Shown piece by piece: positions 44,202 to 52,963 of a stretch of 64,000 nt of DNA (positions within the stretch are counted from its first letter, which is position 1; the number at the start of each line of letters is the position of its first letter). Source of the DNA: Bradyrhizobium diazoefficiens (lineage in GTDB: Bacteria; Pseudomonadota; Alphaproteobacteria; Rhizobiales; Xanthobacteraceae); contig NZ_JAENXS010000002.1 in assembly GCF_016612535.1 (NCBI RefSeq), forward strand, positions 2,356,001-2,420,000, written 5' to 3'. The position numbers were made by a program, and so were the translations under genes. The notes under the pieces were generated by a model that ran no database searches, had not been told where the DNA came from, and was given only the letters and a program-made list of their open reading frames with translations.

Positions 44202-46058
44202 TTGTCGGAATCGTTCGTCAGCAACATCATCGAGCGCGAAGCCTATCGGGTCTGCCGCCTCTTACCCTCGCACGACTTCCTGAGCTTTTGCCGCGAGCGT
44301 AAGATGCGGCTCGATGCCGAGCGGCCACGCCAGCTCGAGCGCCTTGGCCTATTCCTTCCGGTCCTGCGCGTCTACCGGATCGATGTAGAGCAAAAAATCA
44401 AGCTGCTCGAGGGGGGACAAAGATTCACCTATATGGACCTCTTGCCAAAAAGCGAGCCTTGGGAAGGCGACATCCGCATTGAGAAGGTGAATTTCGATTT
44501 CAGCCGGCGGGTTGTCCAGAGTTGGCGCGAGCATGGCAATGCCTGGGATCCTCGCGACTGTACCACGCCGCATCGGGCAACTATCGACACGGAGCCGGAG
44601 CGCCATGAGGCCTATTATTCGCAGTTCCAGCTGTTTGAGCTCGACGAGCTTTTGACCTATTTGACCGCGACCGTTCAGCTTGAATGGGCGCTTTCCGACG
44701 ATGGGACAATCGATCCCGACTGGGGCGATAACCTGAAGCCGGACCTTTCCGATGTCGCTGCACAGGTCGCAAGGTACGCGCGTCCGAGCGAGCCCCCGAT
44801 CAGCATGATCTGTCAGATCATCTCCGATCGATACTATCCGAGAACCCAGGGCGACGAACGCCAAATAACCATCTCCAACTTCACTCGTCACGGGACGGAA
44901 TGGGACTGGTACGCATTGGCCCGTCAATGGGATGCGACGGGCGTTGCAGCATCGCTGGGGCTCGAGAAAGCCGAGCTCAAACGTCTCTACGAGCGCGTCT
45001 TCCGGCAGTGCCTGGCTGGCGATCCGCTCGAAAACTGGCGCTTCCTGGTGCGTTTCGTCCGGGTACCAAAGCGGCAACGCTTGAAAGACGATGCTCTCAA
45101 GGCGCGGACCCTCGACGAGATGGCCAAGATGTTGCGTCTCTTCTACCAGGACGCTTTCGGCGAACGTCTGGATCCGTATGAAGACCTCGGTCGGGCCGTG
45201 ATTGACCGGGTTCCTGACATCACGGTTGAGGACGATCCACTGCGGGCGCTTGAGCTCATCGCCAACGATTTCGGCCTCAATCCGAAGGCCCAGCTCGTTC
45301 TTTTCGTGGAAGGCCAGACGGAGCTCGCCATTGTACCGCGCCTGATCGACAGGATGCACGCGACGAGCCTGAGTGTTCTGGGTATCGAGCTCGTGAGCGT
45401 TGGCGGCGTGTCAAACGCAACCGGCGGCAAGGATAGCTCCTACAGCGCCTTGTGGCGGCTGATCGACTATCTACATCACCATCAGACCATCGCTTTCGTT
45501 CTGCTCGACAATGAAGGGCTCGCGCCGATCAACATCGGAAAAGGCCTGCGCAAGGCGCGATCGATCCATTCGTCCGATCGCCGGGTCACACGGCCCGATT
45601 ACGTCAAGCTTTGGAAGCTCTGTTTCGAGCTGGATAATTTCAACAACGCCGAGCTCGCCAAGGCGCTTACGATCTACGCGGAAGGAAAGGCACGGTTTTC
45701 CGCGGGTGACATCAGGCAATGCCGCGACAGCGCACTCGAGCCGAAGCGCAAGGGCAAGCTCAGAACGCTTGATGTGCTCTACGCGGAGCGTACCGGACTG
45801 AACCTGAACAAGCCGCTTTTCGGACGGGTGCTGGTCGATCTGATGTTCGATCCCACGACGAGGCGCAAGGCGGAGCATCGGCCGATCATCAAGTTTCTCG
45901 GAAAACTCGTGCAGCGCGCGGTCGAAAAGCCCCAGCCGGTGACGCATGCGATCTGGCAGTACAACCAGCTCACCGGCTATTTTGGCACGCTTCACCCTGG
46001 GGCCGCGGCAAAGCGCAAGCATCCCTATCAACTGCACAAGCGTCGTAAGGCCAAATAG
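44202..46058 (+). CDS. TOPRIM (OLD-like) domain protein without an ATPase
   Basis: 618 residues from a TTG at 44202 with GAAGGAT upstream. The C-terminal half has an OLD-family type TOPRIM: LFVEGQTELAIVPRLID (Glu370, Glu374), a GGVSNATGG glycine loop and FVLLDNEG (Asp436, Glu438). The N-terminal 350 residues are helical, with no Walker motifs and no recognised domain. OLD and GajA nucleases join TOPRIM to an ABC ATPase; here the ATPase is missing or replaced. The next gene starts 1 base after the stop, so both probably form one system. A nuclease role is inferred. Confidence 0.8.
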   Translation: MSESFVSNIIEREAYRVCRLLPSHDFLSFCRERKMRLDAERPRQLERLGLFLPVLRVYRIDVEQKIKLLEGGQRFTYMDLLPKSEPWEGDIRIEKVNFDFSRRVVQSWREHGNAWDPRDCTTPHRATIDTEPERHEAYYSQFQLFELDELLTYLTATVQLEWALSDDGTIDPDWGDNLKPDLSDVAAQVARYARPSEPPISMICQIISDRYYPRTQGDERQITISNFTRHGTEWDWYALARQWDATGVAASLGLEKAELKRLYERVFRQCLAGDPLENWRFLVRFVRVPKRQRLKDDALKARTLDEMAKMLRLFYQDAFGERLDPYEDLGRAVIDRVPDITVEDDPLRALELIANDFGLNPKAQLVLFVEGQTELAIVPRLIDRMHATSLSVLGIELVSVGGVSNATGGKDSSYSALWRLIDYLHHHQTIAFVLLDNEGLAPINIGKGLRKARSIHSSDRRVTRPDYVKLWKLCFELDNFNNAELAKALTIYAEGKARFSAGDIRQCRDSALEPKRKGKLRTLDVLYAERTGLNLNKPLFGRVLVDLMFDPTTRRKAEHRPIIKFLGKLVQRAVEKPQPVTHAIWQYNQLTGYFGTLHPGAAAKRKHPYQLHKRRKAK

Positions 46059-46059
46059 G

Positions 46060-46644
46060 GTGCGACTCATACAAATTGGTTTCTATCTTTTCCTCCCTCC
46101 CAACTATGGACACAGATCCGTGGACGTTCTCGAATTTTGGCGGCCAACCATCAATTGGACCGGCTTCGATCAAGGCCCGATTTCGGACGCGATGTGGAAT
46201 CACTTCCGCAATGTCGTGATGCTATGTCATGCCTGTGAGCACTGGAAAGCTGCATCGAACGCGACGCGGCTTGCTCCACCCCGCTCTTACGTCGGAATGC
46301 CCGAGAGCAAGGGCGATCAGAAAAGACGTAAGAGCGAATGGAAAAGGAGCATCGATGTTCAGGACGGCCATATGCATCGCGCGGCATTTCTGGCGGGCGA
46401 ACAGATTGCGTTGATGTCCTATCTTCTAACCGACGACGACAAGGATACGTCGGATTGGAAGCTATACTTTTCCCTCCGTGGCGCTGTGGCGCACCAACTG
46501 CCCCATGATCAAGCCCGCTACCGTGCCGCGGCATTCAAATCGTTTCACGCGGCGCAGGAGCTTGAAAATGATCCGGCTGACATTGCGCTGAGATGGTTGC
46601 GACAGTCGGGATTGGCGCAGAAAACCGGACCGGTGAGAACCTAG
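46060..46644 (+). CDS. Partner of the TOPRIM protein, unrecognised
   Basis: 194 residues from a GTG at 46060, one base after the TOPRIM stop, so translation is almost certainly coupled. The sequence is helical and Trp/His-rich (MWNHFRNVVMLCHACEHWKA, DVQDGHMHRAAFLAGEQIAL, LYFSLRGAVAHQLPHDQARY). The regularly spaced His residues could bind metal. No family recognised. Confidence 0.7.
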   Translation: MRLIQIGFYLFLPPNYGHRSVDVLEFWRPTINWTGFDQGPISDAMWNHFRNVVMLCHACEHWKAASNATRLAPPRSYVGMPESKGDQKRRKSEWKRSIDVQDGHMHRAAFLAGEQIALMSYLLTDDDKDTSDWKLYFSLRGAVAHQLPHDQARYRAAAFKSFHAAQELENDPADIALRWLRQSGLAQKTGPVRT

Positions 46645-46681
46645 GGCGATTTCGTGCAATCTTCTGAAGGTGCGACATCCG

Positions 46682-48976
46682 CTACGCGGCGCTACGGCGT
46701 GTCATCTCTTGTTCGACGTGAACCAAATCAGCTTCATTGGCAGTGTCGAGCTTGTAAGAGCGCCGGATCCTGTCAAGTGTCCGCTTCGTCTCGTCTTCTG
46801 CGCCCGGCGTGTCGCCCAGGATTTGCGCGACCAATATCTGAGCAGGGACCAAATCGGGGTTCCGGTCCGCAATATCCCGCGCAATTTCAAGAGCACGGCC
46901 AAGCTCCTTCTTGAGATAGAAGCACATTGCCAGATGTCGGTTCGCCTGATCGTGAGGGGCTGTGGCCACCTCACCCCGACAACAACAATTGAGAAGCCCC
47001 TCTCTTAGAAGCACACGAGGATCGCCTTCAAGATCCACCGCGACCATAAGCGCAACGCCGACATAGTCGTAGGTTTCGATCAACTGCTTGAGGACCCGTG
47101 CTTTGTCTCCGGCCGCATTGTCCTTCAGGTACGGCAGACAAAGCACCTCAATCCGACGCTGAAGAGCCTTGTAGCCGTTCTCGAACGGCTTAAGGAAAAT
47201 GTTTAGTTGTCGTCCGCTGAGAAGGCTTGCAAAGGCGAGCAAACAGATGAGTAGCTCCGGTTCACTCATTGAATTGGTCAGGTCGTGTACGAATGCGTCG
47301 TAATCGGCTGGTGTTCTTCCTTTGTTGTTGATGCGCAAAAGTCCTTCCGATCTTATGAAAGTCTTGAAGAGCGCGAGCGTGGCCGGAAATCGCATGCCCC
47401 AAGAGGGAGTTCTTCTGCGAGTTTCCAAAAATGCAATAGCTGAAGCGTGCGGTGAACTTCCGATCTCACCAAGCGAGTAACAGATCAGCGACTGCCGGAA
47501 TTCATTGAGCTGTTCGCCCTGCCGAACAAGAAGCTCCGCGAGGGGATAAGGATCTCCGCTCCGGCAGGAAAGTACAAGCTCCAGGATACCAGCGAAATCG
47601 GCATCGCTTAAGTGATCCATGACCAGGGCCGAAGCCACGAACGCGTGTACCTTGCGGTACTGTCTCGTCCAGAAGCGACTACCCGAACCGAGGTCTTCGA
47701 CTTCCTCTATCGGCTCGATGACGTCCGATCCCAGAAAAGCGGTCCAGAAAAAATACCGAGCCTCCTCCCGCTGTGTTTCGTCGCCATCGAGCCAACGACC
47801 TAGATTCTGGTGATACGCTTCATCATCATTTGCGGGAGGGGTTGGCGGTCTTTGTGCGGGCGGGAGGGCTTCACCAGAGAAAGGTGCTGCGCGCGAGTTG
47901 CCGGCGAGAACACCGTGGATACGCCTGCCATCCGCAGCGTACATCCGCAAAAAAATGACGGCGTAGCAAAGCTTAATAAAGGCCGCCAGCGCACGTTTAT
48001 AGAACGTGAGGCCTTCTTCAAGGTCGTACGCGTTCAAGTCGTTGACCAGAGATTCCAGAGTGCATGAATCGTCGATTTCGAGATGTGCGCCTATGCTATC
48101 CCGAATCCGCCGCGCCATCTGAAGCTCAGCATCAAAATGCGATGCCGCCACGAGGTCGATTATGGGAGCTGCAGATTGCCGCTCGGCCGCGACAAGTCTG
48201 TCCAGACCGTCCATCTCTTGCGGGGCGCCAGCAGATACGCTGCGTGTCACGAGACAATCGCAGAAGCTGACAATATCCGTTATGATGCGAGCCTTGATCA
48301 GGCCTGCGATACGAGGATACGACTTCAGCCTCTCGAGCAGCTCCGCTTGCATGCCGATCCAGCGGCGAATGAGAGCGAGTTGTCCTGCGCGTGAATGAAC
48401 CGGCGTAAAATTGAGAGATGCGGAGGTATTGTCACGCGCCATCGCAAGTGGATCGACGCCTAGTTCTACGCCGGAGACATCCTTTTTCGATCTTTGGAAG
48501 GCGAGAAGCTCTTCTTTCAGGGCGGCGTCATTGAATTCGGGAGGATCGGCGTAAGGCAAATAGCCGGGCACGTTCAGGGCCGCCAAGCCCTCATATATCT
48601 CCTGTGCCCCGTCAACAAAGAAGTTGATCTTGCTGATCTCAATATCTGCCCAGAGCTCCAGGCGTTTGCCGAAATCAAAATCCTGCAGGTGAGCGCCGAG
48701 CCGATCGCGCGAGACCTTGAAGTATTCGTCGAAATAAGTTCCATAGGCCTCCTTCGTTCGATGAAACGCGCCCGTGTCGAACCCGGCCTGATTGAGTGGC
48801 CTCCGTAGGCCGCGCGCATGCTCGATAAAATCACGGGCTCTTATAAGGATGTGTCGCGCAAGTGTGCGAGCATCGAAGGAATCCGGAGCGTGCAGCGCAA
48901 GATGGCGGGCAAGTACCAGCTCTTCTGCAATGAATTTTAGCTTCGCCAACCTGACCGCGAGCATATTACGAGACAT
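46682..48976 (-). CDS. Large helical protein encoded after AbiEii, unrecognised
   Basis: 764 residues from the ATG at 48976 (MSRNMLAVRLAKLKFIAEEL), 4 bp after the AbiEii stop. Nearly all-alpha. One short hydrophobic stretch (FIKLCYAVIFLRMYAADGRR) is not a clear TM segment. The C-terminal 300 residues look like TPR/HEAT-type solenoid (ALFKTFIRSEGLLRINNKGR, then LAMCFYLKKELGRALEIARD). No catalytic motif was recognised. Its coupling to abiEi-abiEii makes it a candidate third component. AbiE systems normally have two genes. Confidence 0.75.
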   Translation of the reverse strand: MSRNMLAVRLAKLKFIAEELVLARHLALHAPDSFDARTLARHILIRARDFIEHARGLRRPLNQAGFDTGAFHRTKEAYGTYFDEYFKVSRDRLGAHLQDFDFGKRLELWADIEISKINFFVDGAQEIYEGLAALNVPGYLPYADPPEFNDAALKEELLAFQRSKKDVSGVELGVDPLAMARDNTSASLNFTPVHSRAGQLALIRRWIGMQAELLERLKSYPRIAGLIKARIITDIVSFCDCLVTRSVSAGAPQEMDGLDRLVAAERQSAAPIIDLVAASHFDAELQMARRIRDSIGAHLEIDDSCTLESLVNDLNAYDLEEGLTFYKRALAAFIKLCYAVIFLRMYAADGRRIHGVLAGNSRAAPFSGEALPPAQRPPTPPANDDEAYHQNLGRWLDGDETQREEARYFFWTAFLGSDVIEPIEEVEDLGSGSRFWTRQYRKVHAFVASALVMDHLSDADFAGILELVLSCRSGDPYPLAELLVRQGEQLNEFRQSLICYSLGEIGSSPHASAIAFLETRRRTPSWGMRFPATLALFKTFIRSEGLLRINNKGRTPADYDAFVHDLTNSMSEPELLICLLAFASLLSGRQLNIFLKPFENGYKALQRRIEVLCLPYLKDNAAGDKARVLKQLIETYDYVGVALMVAVDLEGDPRVLLREGLLNCCCRGEVATAPHDQANRHLAMCFYLKKELGRALEIARDIADRNPDLVPAQILVAQILGDTPGAEDETKRTLDRIRRSYKLDTANEADLVHVEQEMTRRSAA

Positions 48977-48980
48977 CCTG

Positions 48981-49853
48981 TTACCGGAGTGTTTGGCTCC
49001 GCGCCTGATCGGCATGAGGCATCAAAAACGCAGCAAGCGTGGCGACGACGACGGCAAGAGGCCCAGGGTCGATCGCCACGTCCTGGATGAAGGCAGTCCA
49101 TTGCTGGATCTTGGTCGGATCGTTCGCGAAAGCCTCACTCAGGGCATCCGGCCGCGTGGTAGGGATTGCGGTCTTCCTGCAGTCGAAGGTGGCGCGTATT
49201 CCGCGCGCAAGCCGGTCATCCTTGAATTCGTACGTCCGGGCCAGCACCCAGATATCGTAAAAATCCTTCAAACGCGTGTTGGCGAGGCCAAGATGGACCA
49301 TTGCCTGGAATTTCTCGGCAATGACCGTCTCCGGCGGATAGGCTCGAAGCTTTGGAGCCGGTTGATCGAGCAACGGCACAAGTTCGATTTCATTGAGACC
49401 AGGTTCGGTGGCGTCGCCATAACCGATATCAATGACGATGCGCATGCGTGCGCCGTCGATGGTTGCATAGCATTTGAGACGTAAGCCGCTGTAGCCGGAG
49501 TCATCGCGGACCGTGTCGACCTCAAGCGTACCGGTATCAAACGTGACGCCATCGTCAGCTTGGGTTTCGCAAATCTCTTTGAAGAAACCGAGTGTCAGTT
49601 GCGGATCGCTCTCACCAAAACCGAGCAGATCGAGATCCCGGGTCGGCCGGTGCGGATCGTCAAGCCAGTGCCGCAGCAACATCGCGCCCTTGAGAACAAA
49701 TTTGTCCTTGTAGTTGCTGATGCTGAGCCGATACAACAACCGTTCAAGCGCATACTGAGTGAGCAGGAGATCGAACGGCTCGTTGCGCTCTTTCGCAAGA
49801 TTGAGCAGGCGGGCACGGACCGAAGCTCCGACATTCTTCAGCGGCTTACGCAT
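48981..49853 (-). CDS. abiEii: AbiEii-type nucleotidyltransferase toxin
   Basis: 290 residues. The nucleotidyltransferase core is FVLKGAMLLRHW and RPTRDLDLLGFGE (DxD), followed by MRIVIDIGYGD (third acidic residue) and the family motif VIAEKFQAMVHLGLAN-RLKDFYDI. Overlaps the AbiEi stop by 8 bp. AbiEii modifies tRNA or other targets with NTPs and is countered by AbiEi, giving abortive infection. The last 30 residues (VVVATLAAFLMPHADQ) are less conserved. Confidence 0.93.
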   Translation of the reverse strand: MRKPLKNVGASVRARLLNLAKERNEPFDLLLTQYALERLLYRLSISNYKDKFVLKGAMLLRHWLDDPHRPTRDLDLLGFGESDPQLTLGFFKEICETQADDGVTFDTGTLEVDTVRDDSGYSGLRLKCYATIDGARMRIVIDIGYGDATEPGLNEIELVPLLDQPAPKLRAYPPETVIAEKFQAMVHLGLANTRLKDFYDIWVLARTYEFKDDRLARGIRATFDCRKTAIPTTRPDALSEAFANDPTKIQQWTAFIQDVAIDPGPLAVVVATLAAFLMPHADQARSQTLR

Positions 49854-50493
49854 TCATGGTCAGCGTCTCCAGGCGCGGCTGAACGATTTTTTCCCATATG
49901 CCGGCATCAACGGCATATCTTGCGATCTCCGAAGGTGTCGCCTTGCGCAGCCTGAGTGCGTCCTTCATCGCTTGCGTGGCGTGCGCAAGGCCTGCGGGTG
50001 CGTTGTAAAACGCTTTTTGACGTTGGCCGCTCTTGAAGAGATCGACGATGGTCTTGGCTGGCGTATAGACCGGCACCGAGACGCCTTCAATAATGTGACG
50101 CTCAACACCCTTGTCGAATTCCTTGGTACCGAAGCGCATGATTTGAATACGAGGGCGAGTAATCTTGGGCCGCCAATCGCGCGGACCAATCGCCATCCAT
50201 ACATAGGGGGGGATACGGTCTGTCAGTTCATGAAAGGCGAGCGCGGAGTCATAACAGACGACGCCGTTGGGAATGAGTTTGGCAGCGACGGCGAGTGAGT
50301 GGTTGCCGTCCAGCAGCGCATCAGGGAGCTGGTAGAGGCCGCGGCTGAGTTGGTTGACCGCACCCTTTTGCTCCATCCGGGAGATGGTTGCCGATGTGAT
50401 GCCTTCCTCAAGGAATTCGGAAAGACGCATCATGCCCCGCTTCTCGAGAAGCGAGATCGCCCTATCCTCCTGGCGTTGCGGTTCTTTTTTCAT
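49846..50493 (-). CDS. abiEi: AbiEi-type antitoxin / repressor
   Basis: 215 residues from the ATG at 50493 (MKKEPQRQEDRAISLLEKRG). The N-terminal winged helix-turn-helix spans about 10-60 (MRLSEFLEEGITSATISRME, then GAVNQLSRGLYQLPD). The C-terminal antitoxin domain has VCYDSALAFHELTDRIPPYV and KTIVDLFKSG. It is the first gene of the abiE unit. A long inverted repeat and a TTGACA box directly upstream fit the negative autoregulation known for AbiEi. Confidence 0.92.
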   Translation of the reverse strand: MKKEPQRQEDRAISLLEKRGMMRLSEFLEEGITSATISRMEQKGAVNQLSRGLYQLPDALLDGNHSLAVAAKLIPNGVVCYDSALAFHELTDRIPPYVWMAIGPRDWRPKITRPRIQIMRFGTKEFDKGVERHIIEGVSVPVYTPAKTIVDLFKSGQRQKAFYNAPAGLAHATQAMKDALRLRKATPSEIARYAVDAGIWEKIVQPRLETLTMNA

Positions 50494-50499
50494 GGAACC

Positions 50500-50540
50500 T
50501 ATATGATACAAAACATTGCGAATGTCAAGATATTGCGCAA
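50500..50540 (-). promoter_or_regulatory. abiE promoter and operator
   Basis: On the minus strand TTGACA (50523-50528) is followed after 17 bases by CATATA (50500-50505). The -35 box lies inside an inverted repeat, TTGCGCAAT/ATTCGCAA (50516-50540). The predicted transcript starts at about the AbiEi ATG, so the message may have almost no leader. Confidence 0.6.
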
Positions 50541-50678
50541 GGTAATGTATCGTTCATTGCCATAAGTTATTGGAAACAATTAATTTTTAAATCGAAGCGC
50601 TAAGCCATCGACTAACCTTTCTCACCCTTGCCAAACTACAACTTCGGCTGAGATTTACCCAGATTAGGGGGAAATGCT

Positions 50679-50999
50679 TTGAATCGCGGATCGGAATGGC
50701 GCCGTTGGGAGCCACATATTCATGCGCCGGGTACGGTTCTCGCCGACCGGTACGGGAAAACGAGTTGGTCGACCTATCTCGATACACTTGAGGCGGTAAG
50801 TCCCACTTTACACGCCATCGGCGTGACCGACTACTGCCTCTCCCGTTCGTACGAATGGGTGCAAGCTGAAAAGGATAAAGGACGGCTCAAGAATTACGAC
50901 CTGTTATTCCCCAATATTGAGCTGCGCCTCGGAGTGCAATGTTTCTGTAAGCGTCGCAGGCTAGCTGAGACAGCTTGCGGATGCCGAGAAACGGCTTGA
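50679..50999 (+). pseudogene. TrlF-type PHP/ATPase gene, N-terminal remnant
   Basis: About 86 codons from a TTG at 50679 behind AGGGGGA read like the start of TrlF-family PHP-SMC ATPases: MNRGSEWRRWEPHIHAPGTV, TSWSTYLDTLEAVSPTLHAI, GVTDYCLSRSYEWVQAEKDK. WEPHIHAPG is the PHP metal motif. After LRLGV (about 50940) homology stops and the frame ends within 20 codons. Full-length TrlF proteins exceed 800 residues. A second short frame at 50965-51083 (QLADAEKRLDMKFKVRAIYI) may be the tail of another deleted gene. The rest was probably lost when the fic segment arrived. Confidence 0.7.
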
Positions 51000-51044
51000 T
51001 ATGAAGTTCAAGGTGCGTGCGATATATATTGAGCCAGCACGAAA

Positions 51045-52169
51045 TTACTTGTCGGTGGCGCCGTCCGCATCGATCAGCGCATAACTAGTGCTCCGGCCCC
51101 CTGCGGCATCTTTTTTCAACACGCCCCTAGCCACTAGATCATCGACGTCGCGCAATGCGGTGTCCTGAGAGCTTTTCGTCAGCGTCGCCCATTTCGAGGT
51201 TGTAAGCTTCCCCTCAAACCCGTCGAACAAACGATCGATCATCGCGCGCTGACGGTCGTTGAAGGTCTGGCCAGCCTGGGCTTTCCAGAAGCGTGCCTTC
51301 CTGAGAACTGAGGCCAGGATGGTGTCGGCAGTATCGAAGGCGCGGTCGAGGCAATCCAAAAACCATTCAAGCCATGCCGTGATATCGAGCTCGCCCTTCT
51401 GGGTCGCTTCGAGAATATCGTAGTAAGCTTTGCGCTCCTGACGGATTTGCGCTGACATGCTGTAGAAGCGCTGCGAACTATTCTCCGAACGCGCCAGTGT
51501 CATATCGGCAATCGCGCGCGCGATACGTCCGTTGCCATCGTCGAACGGATGGATGGTGACAAACCAGAGGTGAGCAATGGCCGCCTTCATCACAGGGTCG
51601 ATGTCTTGCTGCACATTAAACCAGTCGATGAAGGTTTTCATTTCCTCGGCGAGCAGGGCAGATTTGGGTGCTTCGTAATGCACGTGTTCATGGCCGATCG
51701 CGCCTGAGATCACCTGCATCGGTCCGGTTTGATCCGTTCGCCAGGCGCCCACGTTGATTTTGTTCATACCGCTGCGTCCGGTCGGAAAGAGAGCGGCATG
51801 CCAGCCGAAGAGACGTTCGGAAGTGAGGGGCGTGCTGTACTTGCCGGTGGCATCGAGCATCATCTCAACCACGCCCTCGACATTGCGTTCGGAAGGCGTC
51901 AGAGCACCAATATCAACACCTAGCCTGCGGGCGATTGAGGAGCGTACCTGATCACGGTTGAGGATCTCGCCTTCAATCTCGCTCGACTTCGTCACTTCTT
52001 CAGTAAGAGCTTCAAGCGTGGCCTCGGTCTTCAGCTTGAATCCGAGTTCCTCCATACGTCCTGAAAGCCGTCCTTGCCGGTTACGGACAGTGGCTAGTTT
52101 CTGAAGAAGTTTGCCCTTGTCCCACGTGAAATCAGGCCACCCTTCAAGTTCATGGACGTAAGTTTGCAT
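51045..52169 (-). CDS. Fic-domain protein (AMPylase-like) with C-terminal HTH
   Basis: 374 residues from the ATG at 52169 (MQTYVHELEGWPDF). An N-terminal DUF4172 region carries the inhibitory alpha-helix motif SSEIEGE (class II Fic). The Fic core has the catalytic motif HPFDDGNGR (His207). The C-terminal winged helix-turn-helix is KWATLTKSSQDTALRDVDDL. Members add AMP or related groups to proteins. The HTH and the half-site array covering its start imply that it controls its own expression. The first codons and ribosome site lie inside the operator. Confidence 0.93.
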   Translation of the reverse strand: MQTYVHELEGWPDFTWDKGKLLQKLATVRNRQGRLSGRMEELGFKLKTEATLEALTEEVTKSSEIEGEILNRDQVRSSIARRLGVDIGALTPSERNVEGVVEMMLDATGKYSTPLTSERLFGWHAALFPTGRSGMNKINVGAWRTDQTGPMQVISGAIGHEHVHYEAPKSALLAEEMKTFIDWFNVQQDIDPVMKAAIAHLWFVTIHPFDDGNGRIARAIADMTLARSENSSQRFYSMSAQIRQERKAYYDILEATQKGELDITAWLEWFLDCLDRAFDTADTILASVLRKARFWKAQAGQTFNDRQRAMIDRLFDGFEGKLTTSKWATLTKSSQDTALRDVDDLVARGVLKKDAAGGRSTSYALIDADGATDK

Positions 52170-52266
52170 TCTCCGCACCTCCTGCGGAGAATATACGCCT
52201 TATTCACCGCAGAGTCCAGGACATTTGCCGCACCAAATGCGGTGAATAAGACCCGTATTCTCCGCA
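52168..52266 (-). promoter_or_regulatory. Fic operator: array of TATTC(T/A)CCGCA half-sites
   Basis: Five half-sites: ATTCTCCGCA (52168-52177) and TGCGGAGAAT (52183-52192) form a perfect hairpin over the ribosome site and ATG; CTTATTCACCGCA (52199-52211) and TGCGGTGAATAAG (52238-52250) form a perfect 13-bp inverted repeat; a fifth, GTATTCTCCGCA, lies at 52255-52266. The likely binder is the HTH of the Fic protein. The hairpin could also hide the ribosome site in the mRNA. Confidence 0.7.
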
Positions 52267-52532
52267 GCTTGGCCTCTCACCTGCTTGCCATTAACCAGAT
52301 GCCAACCATTGCGAAACGCCAATGAAACTCTTGAGGTGTAGCTAGAGAACAAGTGGCGCGGCGCCGCCGTCGGCGCTCATCCGAATTTGTGTTTCCAGGT
52401 GATTTCGGAACGGTGCTATGGTTCGGGGACTTAAGAGATTGGCGTGCGCCGGCCGGGCTAACCCGGCACGAATTCCAGGCGGTGTTGCAGAACGAGCACG
52501 GCGACTGGCGCGGCCTTTGAAGGCTGACGAGA

Positions 52533-52961
52533 ATGTCTAACCGTCAGAAACTATTCGGAAAAGCCGCTACCCCGCACAACTCAAAGTCGCGCGCCCGGTC
52601 TGACGCCCCCCATTTGACGGGTTCCACTCCTGCTCCTAAGCTGTCCAAATTGAGTCCCAGTCAGTTCGTTGAATCCGATTTTAGGCGTGGTGCCTCCGAG
52701 AAACTCATCAACATGGCAGTGGTGGCGACTGTTGCGGGGATATCGATCGAGATCAAGTATGGGTATCTCACCCAGCAGTTTTTTGCCGTTACGAGCCACG
52801 GCCAAGCTGTGATCGATATACCCTCATTGAATGTGAGCTACTGCACCTTGTCGGCTCAACAATTGCAAACGGTACTTCAGTGGGCGAGCAGTCGCACAGC
52901 GGCTTTATCGAGAGAGTGGAGTAAGGCGAAAAACGGTCTACCTGTCGGAAGGATTCCATAG
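52533..52961 (+). CDS. DUF4160-like protein
   Basis: 142 residues. The first ~60 are a basic, Pro/Ser-rich extension (SNRQKLFGKAATPHNSKSRA). The C-terminal part follows the DUF4160 pattern: ATVAGISIEIKYGYLTQQFF, GQAVIDIPSLNV, and LQTVLQWASSRTAALSREW ending GLPVGRIP. The usual 'PPHFHA' segment is divergent. Two bases separate it from the DUF2442 gene. DUF4160-DUF2442 pairs behave like toxin-antitoxin modules by context only. Confidence 0.7.
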   Translation: MSNRQKLFGKAATPHNSKSRARSDAPHLTGSTPAPKLSKLSPSQFVESDFRRGASEKLINMAVVATVAGISIEIKYGYLTQQFFAVTSHGQAVIDIPSLNVSYCTLSAQQLQTVLQWASSRTAALSREWSKAKNGLPVGRIP

Positions 52962-52963
52962 AG

